A DNA stretch of 25,889 nt from JAVJSU01 sp040219275 (GCA_040219275.1 JAVJSU010000019.1:1-25889), one strand, 5' to 3'. Numbered from the stretch's first letter, positions 7,971-15,771 are shown. Notes: generated from the sequence alone by a model not told the origin. Translations and numbers: made by a program.

Positions 7971-8945
7971 TCATACCACCCGATAGGGAGGGTCTTCGCC
8001 GCGTAAAACTGCTAAACAACTCTCTACCGCCATCCAGCCCATTGTATTTGTCGCACCATCCGTATGTGCACCCATATGGGGGGTGGTAATGACTTGCGGA
8101 AGCTGTAGCAATGGATTTTCTCGTGAAGGTGGTTCTTCACAGAAGACATCTAATGCCGCGCCCGCAAGATGTTCATTTTGTATAGACTCATATAGTGCTT
8201 TTTCATCCACAAGCCCACCACGCGCGGTATTGATAACATAAGCGCCCTGCTTCATCTGTGATAGGAAGTTAGCATTGACCATTTCGAACGTATTTGGTGA
8301 CAACGGCACATGCAATGAAACAAAGTCTGCTTGTTTAAGTAATGGCTGTATTGAAGTTACAATTTCAATATTTAATGAATCAGCAAACTTGATATTGGGT
8401 GCAACATCATAAGCCATAACGTGACAATCAAAGCCCTGTAATTTACGAGCAGTTTCACGTCCGATAGCGCCTAGTCCAATTAAGCCAACAGTTTTTCCCT
8501 CCATAGAAAATCCATCAGTCCGCATCCACCCCCCATTGCGAGTATCCTGGCTAGCGACAATAATCGGGCGTATCAAATTGAGAATGAGTGCTATCGTCAG
8601 TTCCGCAACCGATTTGGCATTGGCGGCTGGCGTGTTTGTTACGGTCACTGCATGTGCTTTTGCGGCATCCAAATCAACGTTGCTCACACCTGTGCCGTAA
8701 CGGGCTATGACTCGCAGGTGTTTCGCGTGCGCGAGTACGGTTGCATCAATGGTATCCAGCCCGGCAATATAACCGTCCACATCAATGATGAGTTCACTTA
8801 ACGTCTGTGCATCGAAGGGTTTACCCGTCGTATTATATGTGACGTGACCAACCAGCGATTCTAGCTGAGTCTTCAGATTCATATCATTTTTGCCAAATGA
8901 AGTGGGCGTGACGAGAACGTGACAATCCGATAATGCCTTCATCAT
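7971..8945 (-). CDS. D-2-hydroxyacid dehydrogenase (phosphoglycerate-dehydrogenase-like)
   Basis: This is an NAD-dependent D-isomer-specific 2-hydroxyacid dehydrogenase of about 324 residues. It has the GLGAIG loop at ~157-162 and the catalytic triad Arg242 (INTARGG), Glu271 (CEEPP) and His290 (TPHMGAH), close to the positions in SerA. There is no C-terminal ACT domain, so it is a short PGDH-like enzyme and would interconvert a 2-hydroxyacid and a 2-keto acid. The ATG at 8945 overlaps the upstream stop in TAATG, which suggests translational coupling; an earlier in-frame ATG at 8960 has no ribosome site. It sits between a phosphoglucose isomerase and a shikimate-dehydrogenase-like gene. It could process a sugar acid or a product of aldol cleavage. 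Confidence 0.9.
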   Translation of the reverse strand: MMKALSDCHVLVTPTSFGKNDMNLKTQLESLVGHVTYNTTGKPFDAQTLSELIIDVDGYIAGLDTIDATVLAHAKHLRVIARYGTGVSNVDLDAAKAHAVTVTNTPAANAKSVAELTIALILNLIRPIIVASQDTRNGGWMRTDGFSMEGKTVGLIGLGAIGRETARKLQGFDCHVMAYDVAPNIKFADSLNIEIVTSIQPLLKQADFVSLHVPLSPNTFEMVNANFLSQMKQGAYVINTARGGLVDEKALYESIQNEHLAGAALDVFCEEPPSRENPLLQLPQVITTPHMGAHTDGATNTMGWMAVESCLAVLRGEDPPYRVV

Positions 8946-9523
8946 TAGGGTTGTTCCCATCGTGGATTATCAATGATTTTCGGCTGACCGTCGCGCTCGA
9001 CGACGAGCTTACGAAAACCCTGTGCTTCGATTGTTCCGTAATCGTGCCCCGCATTACCCGGATACACGAAAAACGTCACGAGGTCTTCGTCAGCACTCAC
9101 GTTAACCGAGCGATGCGCCCAGCGCGGCAATACATACAAAACGCGACCCGGATACAATTCTTCGACAGCCCAATCACCCTCTGGCGTTTCCATAATCATA
9201 TAGCCCACACCTTTGAGGCAATAATAAATTTCACCGGTTTCCAATACGGTATGGAAATGCCCCTTGGTCATATGATATTCATCACCCACTTTGCCGGGAT
9301 GTACAATAGAAATTCCATGCAACAATTCCCCGGCGAGTTCAGGGCGTTTGATTTCGTAAACCTGGTACAAAACACGATCTTCTTGTTCGAGTTGGACGGC
9401 GAAGGCTTCTGTATCGAGATACTGCCCCTGCATCTTACTCAGCTTGCGTTGAATATGGGCATCGTATTCGGATGGAATAAAATTCGGGTCTTTAAGATCA
9501 AAGGTAAAAGGAAGAGTCTTCAT
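8945..9523 (-). CDS. pgiA: Cupin-type glucose-6-phosphate isomerase
   Basis: This 192-residue protein is the cupin (archaeal) type of phosphoglucose isomerase, unrelated to the common SIS-fold Pgi. The metal-binding cupin motif is visible as KGHFH...ETGEIYYCLKG, with His89, His91 and Glu98, plus His137 in RWAHRSVN. These match the Pyrococcus enzyme's His88, His90, Glu97 and His136 almost position for position. It interconverts aldose and ketose 6-phosphates, normally glucose-6-P and fructose-6-P. Its place in an inducible catabolic operon, rather than a housekeeping setting, suggests a role in the pathway, either on glucose-6-P released from glycosides or on another sugar phosphate. The start has only a weak ribosome site. 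The gene follows the upstream MDR by 30 bp. Confidence 0.92.
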   Translation of the reverse strand: MKTLPFTFDLKDPNFIPSEYDAHIQRKLSKMQGQYLDTEAFAVQLEQEDRVLYQVYEIKRPELAGELLHGISIVHPGKVGDEYHMTKGHFHTVLETGEIYYCLKGVGYMIMETPEGDWAVEELYPGRVLYVLPRWAHRSVNVSADEDLVTFFVYPGNAGHDYGTIEAQGFRKLVVERDGQPKIIDNPRWEQP

Positions 9524-9553
9524 GCCTGGCTTATCCCTAAGAAAGTATTTGGC

Positions 9554-10612
9554 TTATGGTTCAAGGGCAATTCGTAGATCATCACCGCCTGTCATTGCGG
9601 CAGAGAACGCGTCAACCGCATCAGCTAAGGCATATCGACTGGTGATAATCGGTCTGAGGTCAACACGGTCACTATTTACAAGATCAAGTGCCTGGAGGCA
9701 GTCATAGGTGCTACATGCTGTTGTGCCGGTTACAACCAATTCACGATAATGTACCGTATTGGAGTTGAAACGGATAAATGGATCGTGCTTGGGTAGACCA
9801 CCAAAAAAATTAATACGCCCTCGAATCGCCGCAAGATCAAGAACTGATTCTTGTGCAGATTTGGACGGTGCCGCCACTATGATGGCATCCGCACCGCGTC
9901 CTTCGCTTTGCATATCTACGAAGGATTGAACATCGTCTTGTGTCGGGTCGATCACTGCATCAGCACCCAGCAACAATGCTCTGTTGCGGCGATTGGCATT
10001 GGGATCACTGACGATAACCTTGACGGCACCCCGTAAATTAGCGAGCATGAGGTGCAGGATGCCAATCGGACCTGCCCCTATTACCAGCACAACATCACCA
10101 TAATGTACATTAATGGCGTTCTGCCCGCGCAAAACACAGGCAAATGGTTCAATGAGCGCCGCAACGGCGGCATCAAGGTGATCGTGAATAGGCATCAGAT
10201 TGCCTTGTTGAATCGCCAGAGTAGGGATCCGCATATATTCTGCGAAAGCACCATCCATTGTGATGCCCAACGCTTGAAACGACGGATCCATATTATTGTT
10301 CCCTGAAATCGTATTGCGATCCGTGCCGTGTCCCATATTCGGAGCGATGAAAACACGTTGCCCATGGGAGTAGCCCGTAATCCGCTCACCCATTTGCACA
10401 ATCTCCCCGACTACCTCATGACCGGGAATACGTTTGGTACCTTTTGGATACTGACTATGTTCGCCCTTATATATACGAATATCGGTTCCACAAATATTTG
10501 CCGCATGGACTTTTATGAGGATTTCATCAGGCGTGATTTGAGGCAAAGGTATTTCTTCCACACGCAAATCCTTGGGTCCGTAATACACGACTGCGGTCAT
10601 TGTGTTGGTCAT
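9554..10612 (-). CDS. MDR alcohol dehydrogenase lacking the structural zinc cysteines
   Basis: This is a 352-residue medium-chain dehydrogenase. The catalytic zinc site is intact: Cys41 (NICGTDIR), His65 and Glu66 (GHE). The Rossmann loop is VIGAGPIGIL. The loop that normally holds four structural-zinc cysteines is present and in register but has His95, Asp98, Thr101 and Asp109 at those positions (GHGTDRNTISGNNNMD), so it cannot bind zinc in the usual way. It probably oxidises a sugar or polyol with NAD(P)+. GGAGG lies four bases before the ATG, which overlaps the upstream Gfo/Idh/MocA stop (ATGA). The second MDR in this window keeps all four cysteines, so the two are not recent duplicates. 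Confidence 0.9.
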   Translation of the reverse strand: MTNTMTAVVYYGPKDLRVEEIPLPQITPDEILIKVHAANICGTDIRIYKGEHSQYPKGTKRIPGHEVVGEIVQMGERITGYSHGQRVFIAPNMGHGTDRNTISGNNNMDPSFQALGITMDGAFAEYMRIPTLAIQQGNLMPIHDHLDAAVAALIEPFACVLRGQNAINVHYGDVVLVIGAGPIGILHLMLANLRGAVKVIVSDPNANRRNRALLLGADAVIDPTQDDVQSFVDMQSEGRGADAIIVAAPSKSAQESVLDLAAIRGRINFFGGLPKHDPFIRFNSNTVHYRELVVTGTTACSTYDCLQALDLVNSDRVDLRPIITSRYALADAVDAFSAAMTGGDDLRIALEP

Positions 10613-11658
10613 GCGTCCTCCAGCACCTCAATGACCTCAGACAGATATACAGGTCTGGTCTCTAAAAATGACTTTGTACCAGCAAGTACTGCAAGTACCG
10701 CCCATCGTCCATCAATCCCGCTCACACGAGGTGTTGTGTCATTCTGAATACATTCAACAAAATGCTCCATTTCATTGACATAAGCCGACGCAAAACGTTC
10801 CTGCCAGCGTTTGTACATAGGGGTAATCAGCCCCTCATCACGATCAACGCAGACGACTATAGCTTTACTTTGCATCTGCCCGACCTGTAAAATCCCTTTC
10901 GTGCCGATAATTTCTACTCGTGCATCGTAGCCATAATCACACGGGCATACACCACCGACGTTTCCCAGTGCGCCTGATTCAAAACGGATCGAAGCAAACA
11001 TCGTATCGTAAAAATTTTCATAGGGCACGCCGCGCGCATCGCCCTTAAAATTTGCAGTTTCAACATAAATGCGCTGAATATCAGAGCCAACCATCCAGCG
11101 TACACAATCAAGATCATGGCTGTTTACTTCTGCAATCATCCCATTTGACCGTGAGATGTCATTTGCCCACATCGGTGGCAAACCCGGACCATGTGTGAGT
11201 GATTTGATTTGCATAATGTCGCCGATTGCGCCTTCTTGAATGAGTTGTGTGGCGTGCACAAATTCGGGATCAAAACGGCGCATAAACCCAATTTGCAAAT
11301 GCACCCCGTTTTTCTCCGTTGAGGCAATCATCTCGTCACACTCTTCTATGGTCAGCGCCATCGGTTTTTCACAAAATACATGCTTGCCGTGCCCGGAAGC
11401 AAGCACTGTCAATTCACGATGAGTAAAGGTCGGTGTGGTGATAATTACCGCATCAAATTCAGCTTTATCCAGAGCTTCTTCGAGCGATGCAAACCGCAAA
11501 TTTATGCCAAATTCGTCCGCTGTTTCATCGAGCGTTTCACTTACAGGGTCAACAATGGCAACAACATCCGCGTCAGGAATATAGCGTTTGAGCGTGCCAG
11601 CATGTAGCTTTCCCACGCGCCCCGCGCCAATCATACAAATTCGTAATTTTTTTCTCAT
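10609..11658 (-). CDS. Gfo/Idh/MocA oxidoreductase, inositol-dehydrogenase-like
   Basis: This 349-residue protein has an N-terminal Rossmann domain with GAGRVGKLHA (residues 11-20), the family EKP motif with the catalytic Lys98, and the C-terminal alpha/beta domain. It resembles myo-inositol 2-dehydrogenases. The usual Asp-x3-His catalytic pair appears as Glu177-x3-His181 (EVNSHDLD), a conservative Asp to Glu change. It would transfer hydride between NAD(P) and a ring or open-chain hydroxyl of a sugar or cyclitol. AGGAAAAG precedes the ATG. It follows the kinase gene by 46 bp and overlaps the MDR gene by 4 bp. The pairing of an inositol-dehydrogenase-like and a shikimate-dehydrogenase-like enzyme in one operon hints at a cyclitol, but the family is too broad to assign the substrate. 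Confidence 0.9.
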   Translation of the reverse strand: MRKKLRICMIGAGRVGKLHAGTLKRYIPDADVVAIVDPVSETLDETADEFGINLRFASLEEALDKAEFDAVIITTPTFTHRELTVLASGHGKHVFCEKPMALTIEECDEMIASTEKNGVHLQIGFMRRFDPEFVHATQLIQEGAIGDIMQIKSLTHGPGLPPMWANDISRSNGMIAEVNSHDLDCVRWMVGSDIQRIYVETANFKGDARGVPYENFYDTMFASIRFESGALGNVGGVCPCDYGYDARVEIIGTKGILQVGQMQSKAIVVCVDRDEGLITPMYKRWQERFASAYVNEMEHFVECIQNDTTPRVSGIDGRWAVLAVLAGTKSFLETRPVYLSEVIEVLEDA

Positions 11659-11704
11659 TAAATTCTTTTCCTATCGATGAGGATAGATTCTGTACTTTTC
11701 TATC

Positions 11705-13234
11705 TCAAAACAAAGTTTCTAATACAGTTTGTAGTTGCTGGTAACGTTCTGCGCTGGCACGATAGTGTATTTCCTTATCGATATCGGGCATAATTGATTG
11801 TTGTGAGGGTTGTGCACACTGTGTGGCAACGTCCACCAAATCAGCATAAATGCCAATAGCTTTACCAGCGATCATTGCCGCTCCCCATGTACCCACTTCG
11901 GTTCGGTTAATAGTCTGGTAGGGTGTGCCTAAAATATCCGCTTTTATTTGATTCCATGATTTACTCTGTGCTCCACCGCCAATAACCCGCGTTTCAGTAA
12001 CCTGAATATCTGGTAGGGTTTCGCGTAGACAGCGTAAATAATAGGCGTATTCATAACCGATACTTTCAAGAATGGCTCGGGCAAAATGTGCCCGTGTATG
12101 ACTGAAAGAAAAACCGATCCATGCCCCTCGCATTTCTGGTGAGGCAGGACAAATCCGCCCACCGAGATGGGGTGAAAAGAACAAACCATCAGACCCGGGC
12201 GCGATTTCACTGGCAAGTTGTGTCATTTCCAGGAATAAGTCGTCGTCAATAACCTGCGTTTTACCATTCTTTGTATTAAAGAATTGATCGCGATACCAGA
12301 TAATCGCCTGACCGCCCCCTGCAATATAAGCAAGTGGATGCCATAAATCAGGGATAACAGAGCGCATGGTCAACAATGCACTATGCTTAACATCAGCGAC
12401 AAATGTGTCGGTAGTAGCCGCAAAAACCGACGCTGTCCCGGCGATATCGAAGATTTTACCGGGATGAACAATACCCGCGCCTAACGCACCTGCGGCTGTA
12501 TCACCACATCCCGCCGCAACAGGAATTCCAGCCACTAATCCAAAAAGTTGTGCCGCTTCGTCAGTCACCTCACCTACAATACAGCAGGGTTCTACGATGC
12601 GTGGCAATTTCTCCCGACTAATGCCGATAATCTCACGCAAATCTTCCGACCATACCCCATTTTGAGCATCTACCATTGTTGTGAAATGCAAAAATGTATA
12701 GTCTATGTATGCGTCGTCGGCGGAAATTCCTGTCATCTTGCCCGCAACATAAGCTGACGGCATGATAAATTTGGCGATCTGTCTGTAATATTCCGGCTGA
12801 TTTTCCTGCCACCACATCAGCTTCGGACCATGGTTGCATGTTGGTGGACATCCTGTCAGGGCTGTGATACGCTTTTGGTGATTTCGCCTTAACTCATCTA
12901 CAAATGGTTGACAGCGCATATCTAGCCACGAATCGAAGTTACCTACCGGTTTAAAATCTTCATCAATAAAACCAACACCTGCCATCTGGCTACTAATCGC
13001 AAGTGCGGCAACATCTTTTGGATCCGTCCCACTGGATTGAATGACCTGCTGAACAACATGGGCGGCACTCAGGTAGAAATCAGTCATATCTTGTTCAACA
13101 ACACCGGCTTGTGGGTACAAAATCGGGACATCAACTGTGGCAACTGCCACAAGAATTCCGTCTGTACTGTATAACCCGGCTTTTGTACTGCTTGTTCCGA
13201 GATCAATTCCAAGAAGATACTGTTTTCCTGACAT
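11705..13234 (-). CDS. FGGY-family carbohydrate kinase, xylulokinase-like
   Basis: This 509-residue kinase has both FGGY halves. The first phosphate-binding loop is GIDLGTSSTKAG (9-20). The substrate-contact segment is SWLDMRC near 102-108. Asp245 in AGCGDTAAGALGAG is the likely catalytic base, and a second ATP loop IGGGAQSKSWNQIKADI lies near the C-terminus. It phosphorylates a ketose or polyol with ATP in the cytoplasm. The xylulokinase signature QMHG reads QMAG here (83-86), losing the substrate-binding His, so xylulose is not assured. I chose MSGKQYLLG because AAAGGA lies just upstream, seven bases after the gntR stop; the longer reading runs back into gntR. Close spacing to the regulator implies co-transcription. 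Confidence 0.92.
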   Translation of the reverse strand: MSGKQYLLGIDLGTSSTKAGLYSTDGILVAVATVDVPILYPQAGVVEQDMTDFYLSAAHVVQQVIQSSGTDPKDVAALAISSQMAGVGFIDEDFKPVGNFDSWLDMRCQPFVDELRRNHQKRITALTGCPPTCNHGPKLMWWQENQPEYYRQIAKFIMPSAYVAGKMTGISADDAYIDYTFLHFTTMVDAQNGVWSEDLREIIGISREKLPRIVEPCCIVGEVTDEAAQLFGLVAGIPVAAGCGDTAAGALGAGIVHPGKIFDIAGTASVFAATTDTFVADVKHSALLTMRSVIPDLWHPLAYIAGGGQAIIWYRDQFFNTKNGKTQVIDDDLFLEMTQLASEIAPGSDGLFFSPHLGGRICPASPEMRGAWIGFSFSHTRAHFARAILESIGYEYAYYLRCLRETLPDIQVTETRVIGGGAQSKSWNQIKADILGTPYQTINRTEVGTWGAAMIAGKAIGIYADLVDVATQCAQPSQQSIMPDIDKEIHYRASAERYQQLQTVLETLF

Positions 13235-13241
13235 AGTCCTT

Positions 13242-14009
13242 TTACCAATGACTAGCTGTAACTGTCTCTCGACTGACCTCAAGCTCAAAACGGGAACGAT
13301 CACCACGATGCAACGCCTTGTAATATTCAAAAGGCGTTCCATCTACCAGATAACTAACACTATCTAACAAAAGCATCGCCGCTCCTTCCTCAACGTTTAG
13401 CATCTCTGCTTCTACTTTATTGGCTAGCACGGCTTCAAAAGCACGAATACCACGCGCAATTTCAATGTCGTATTCTGAACGCAAAAAACCGTACATGGAT
13501 TGGTTACTGAGATCAGCATCCAGCAACTTCGGAAACAACTTAAATGGCGTATAGGTTGTCGCGATTGCGATTGGCTCATCATTTACAAAGCGAAGGCGCT
13601 TAATGACAACAATTTCATCATCTTCACGTACATTTAATCTTTGGGCAATCTTCAAAGTCGCCGAGATCATATCTTGTTGTAAAACAGTTGAATGCAACTT
13701 ATACCCGCGCGATGCATAATGTTGATGGAAACCCGTCAGTTTCTGAAACCACGTTTCTTCTAATTTGGGTTCGGCAACGAAGGTACCCTTCCCCTTTTTC
13801 TTGATTATTAGCCCATCGCGTTCAAGTTCATCCAGTGCCTGGCGAATCACCGTGCGGCTAACATCAAAAATGCGGCAAAATTCACTCTCTCCCGGCAATT
13901 GATCGCCAGGGTGAGCATCCTTGCTATCAAGATACTCGCGCAGATGTTCAGCAATTTGTACATATAGGGGAATGTAACTTGTACGGTCAATGTTAAATTC
14001 AATGTTCAT
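13242..14009 (-). CDS. GntR-family transcriptional regulator (HutC/UTRA type)
   Basis: This 255-residue regulator has an N-terminal winged helix-turn-helix of GntR type (residues ~12-78), including LPGESEFCRIFDVSRTVIRQ and the wing KKKGKGTFV. A UTRA ligand-binding domain (~95-240) follows, as in HutC-subfamily proteins that sense sugars or sugar phosphates. It is the first gene of the minus-strand operon and faces the ABC transporter gene. Two identical palindromes in the intervening DNA are its most likely operators, at the starts of its own transcript and of the transporter operon. It is therefore probably an autoregulated repressor lifted by a pathway sugar or sugar phosphate. The ATG at 14009 is preferred; an in-frame TTG at 14018 is an alternative, and neither has a strong ribosome site. 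Confidence 0.93.
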   Translation of the reverse strand: MNIEFNIDRTSYIPLYVQIAEHLREYLDSKDAHPGDQLPGESEFCRIFDVSRTVIRQALDELERDGLIIKKKGKGTFVAEPKLEETWFQKLTGFHQHYASRGYKLHSTVLQQDMISATLKIAQRLNVREDDEIVVIKRLRFVNDEPIAIATTYTPFKLFPKLLDADLSNQSMYGFLRSEYDIEIARGIRAFEAVLANKVEAEMLNVEEGAAMLLLDSVSYLVDGTPFEYYKALHRGDRSRFELEVSRETVTASHW

Positions 14010-14042
14010 AGAAGCCAATTCATCTCAACTTTCTTGTTTTTC

Positions 14043-14066
14043 TGTATCCTGTAATTACAGGATACA
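14043..14066. promoter_or_regulatory. Palindromic operator on the gntR side
   Basis: This is a 24-bp perfect palindrome whose 18-bp core is ATCCTGTAATTACAGGAT (14046-14063), extended by TGT and ACA. It lies just downstream of the gntR promoter -10, so it covers the predicted transcription start. The core has the TGTAATTACA form common for GntR-type binding sites. That the adjacent GntR protein binds it is inferred from position and duplication. Confidence 0.85.
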
Positions 14067-14069
14067 AGG

Positions 14070-14098
14070 ACATTATCATAACCTTCTATAAATGTCAA
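14070..14098 (-). promoter_or_regulatory. Promoter for gntR and the left operon
   Basis: The minus strand reads a perfect TTGACA (14093-14098), then either GATAAT at 14072-14077 after 15 bp or TAATGT at 14070-14075 after 17 bp. The predicted start falls inside or beside the 24-bp palindrome, consistent with autorepression. Confidence 0.65.
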
Positions 14099-14284
14099 GT
14101 TATTGGAAAAACCGTTATTTATCGAAACTATTGTCTTTTATAATTTCTTAATTGAGAACAGAGTGATACGTCAAGGAAAACGCATATCTAAGGGAAGGAA
14201 TTGGTCAGAAAAGAACGAAATCTTTGGATCAAAGGCGTATGAATCGTTAAAAATTCACCTGTAATACAACAAAAAAGCAAAATC

Positions 14285-14313
14285 TTGACATGACTTCGAT
14301 GTTATGTTAGAGT
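14285..14313 (+). promoter_or_regulatory. Promoter for the ABC transporter operon
   Basis: A perfect -35 TTGACA (14285-14290) is followed after 17 bp by TAGAGT (14308-14313), four of six matches to TATAAT. The predicted start near 14320 coincides with the first base of the second palindrome, so a bound repressor would block initiation or escape. Confidence 0.65.
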
Positions 14314-14318
14314 GTTTT

Positions 14319-14338
14319 CATCCTGTAATTACAGGATG
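14319..14338. promoter_or_regulatory. Palindromic operator on the transporter side
   Basis: This is a 20-bp perfect palindrome containing the same 18-bp core, ATCCTGTAATTACAGGAT (14320-14337), as the gntR-side site, 274 bp away. It lies directly downstream of the transporter promoter and 47 bp before the binding-protein start codon. The flanks differ from the first site beyond the core, which makes the shared 18 bp stand out. Confidence 0.87.
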
Positions 14339-14385
14339 TAAGGATTATAGATTTAAACCCCAAATTTAGTTTGAAAGGATATTTT

Positions 14386-15645
14386 ATGAAAACACGAATC
14401 ACAGTAATTTTGCTTGTATTGCTTACTCTCTCACTCACAACGACTTCTTTCGCTCAAGATGATGAGGAAACATTGCGGATAATGCATTGGGCACCCGCAT
14501 TGAGTGGTGATGAAGAAGCGCATATGTGGTGGAATGAGGCAATTGCCGCCTTCGAAGAAGCACATCCAGGTGTGACTATCGAGAATAACTACATCCCATT
14601 TGGTCAATACTTACCTGCCCTCGAAGCAATGATTGCAGGTGATGAACTGCCCGATGTCTTCTTCGGTCACGTAAAAGTTGCTGAACTTGGACGAGCAGGG
14701 CTGACCGTAAACTTTAGTGAAATAATGGATGAGGAATTTCTAAGCCAATTCTATCCCGGTCCGATGCGCCAATTTACCTTTGATGGCAATGTTTATGCAC
14801 TGCCATGGACATCGCAGATGTTTGGTATTTATGTCAATCCGGCGATAATGGAAGAAGTCGGTGTTGAGCCGCCAGAAACATGGGATGATCTGGTTGAAAT
14901 TTCTGGTCCGCTCAACGAAGCTGGTTACATTCCTCTAGCGTGGGGCAATGCTAACATGAACGTCTGTACTGATTTTGCTTTACCCCTTGTTCAACAATAT
15001 GATGGTAATGTGTACGCACTTGATGAGTTGATTGATCCCGAAGTTTCATGGGACTCAGAACCAGTTATTCAGGCATTTGAACTACTTAAACGCCTGCAAG
15101 ATGAAAATGTTTTAATCCCCGGCATCAATGGCGTTGATGAAGCGCAGGGTGCACAAATCTTCTATCAGGGTCGTGCCGCGATGCTCTATGGCGGTTCCTG
15201 GTATCCTAGCATCATTGCCAACGAAGCACCGGAAGAACTGGTTGAATCATTCTATGTCTGGAAGAACCCAGCTTTAACGGAAGATTCAATTCACTGGTCC
15301 GGCAATGGTAGTGGTGAAGGTTGGGTTGTCGCTAACAACACCGAACGCACAGACCTTGCGCTTGAATTCCTGCAATTTATTCTGAGCGACGAAGTGTATC
15401 TGCCACACATTGAAGCCACACAAAATATGCCTTCATTGGGATCCGCGCAGGAAGTTCTAGAAGATGAATTCGTGCGGGAAATGACAGGCTGGCTCGAAAC
15501 CGATGGTGCCAACCACATTCTCTTTGGTCAGGGAAGTTGGGAAGCCTTCTCAGGTGCATGTGCTTCTGTGCTGGATGGTTCATTGACACCGGCAGAAGCC
15601 GCGGCGGCAATACAAGCAGAAGTTATCGAAATCCGCGAGCGTTAA
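14386..15645 (+). CDS. ABC transporter sugar-binding protein (CUT1 type)
   Basis: This 419-residue extracellular solute-binding protein belongs to the carbohydrate group (family 1, MalE/UgpB-like). A Sec signal peptide is clear: MKTRITV, a hydrophobic core, then cleavage likely after SFA before QDDEE. There is no lipobox cysteine, so it is probably not a lipoprotein. The mature part starts with LRIMHWAPA and has DVFFGHV, YALPWTSQMFGIYVN and WNEFM-partner features typical of sugar-binding proteins, ending with a repeat-like AEAAAAIQAEV helix. AAAGGA lies seven bases before the chosen ATG; an in-frame ATG five codons earlier lacks one. It delivers a sugar or glycoside to the two permeases encoded downstream and is the first gene of the right-hand operon. 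Confidence 0.94.
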   Translation: MKTRITVILLVLLTLSLTTTSFAQDDEETLRIMHWAPALSGDEEAHMWWNEAIAAFEEAHPGVTIENNYIPFGQYLPALEAMIAGDELPDVFFGHVKVAELGRAGLTVNFSEIMDEEFLSQFYPGPMRQFTFDGNVYALPWTSQMFGIYVNPAIMEEVGVEPPETWDDLVEISGPLNEAGYIPLAWGNANMNVCTDFALPLVQQYDGNVYALDELIDPEVSWDSEPVIQAFELLKRLQDENVLIPGINGVDEAQGAQIFYQGRAAMLYGGSWYPSIIANEAPEELVESFYVWKNPALTEDSIHWSGNGSGEGWVVANNTERTDLALEFLQFILSDEVYLPHIEATQNMPSLGSAQEVLEDEFVREMTGWLETDGANHILFGQGSWEAFSGACASVLDGSLTPAEAAAAIQAEVIEIRER

Positions 15646-15669
15646 TCTTTCAATATTTGATGTTTAAAG

Positions 15670-15698
15670 CTGGTCGGTAGGTTCATTTAACCGATCAG
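15670..15698 (+). other. First hairpin between binding-protein and permease genes
   Basis: The arms CTGGTCGGT (15670-15678) and ACCGATCAG (15690-15698) pair over nine positions with one G-U, enclosing an 11-base loop. No T-run follows, so it does not look like a standard terminator. It is probably a transcript-stabilising or attenuating element together with the next hairpin. Confidence 0.6.
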
Positions 15699-15722
15699 TA
15701 GACAATTTCTAGTATAGTAAGC

Positions 15723-15753
15723 GAGTGGTTGATCCCCAAAAAATCAACCACTC
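15723..15753 (+). terminator. Second, strong hairpin; partial terminator or mRNA stabiliser
   Basis: The arms GAGTGGTTGAT (15723-15733) and ATCAACCACTC (15743-15753) form an 11-bp perfect stem with a 9-base loop. The following bases, ATTTAGG, are only slightly T-rich and the permease ribosome site begins directly after. It probably lets the binding protein be made in excess over the permeases, as in other ABC sugar operons. Confidence 0.65.
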
Positions 15754-15771
15754 ATTTAGGAAATATAAATC

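Larger units (their letters stand above)
14010..14385. promoter_or_regulatory. Divergent control region between gntR and the ABC operon
   Basis: This 376-bp non-coding, AT-rich region lies between two divergent operons. It holds one promoter and one palindromic operator for each direction, described in the separate entries. In the middle (about 14100-14280) I see no gene or strong hairpin, only a degenerate half-match to the operator (CCTGTAATACA, 14258-14268). Confidence 0.85.

Noticed and set aside
8437..8451. Operator-like string CCTGTAATTTACGAG inside the 2-hydroxyacid dehydrogenase gene
   Set aside because: It has an extra base at the centre, a poor right half, and lies in coding sequence away from any promoter.
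8933..9577. Plus-strand open frame (214 codons) opposite the cupin isomerase gene
   Set aside because: The opposite strand encodes a cupin isomerase with all its metal ligands; this frame is a shadow.
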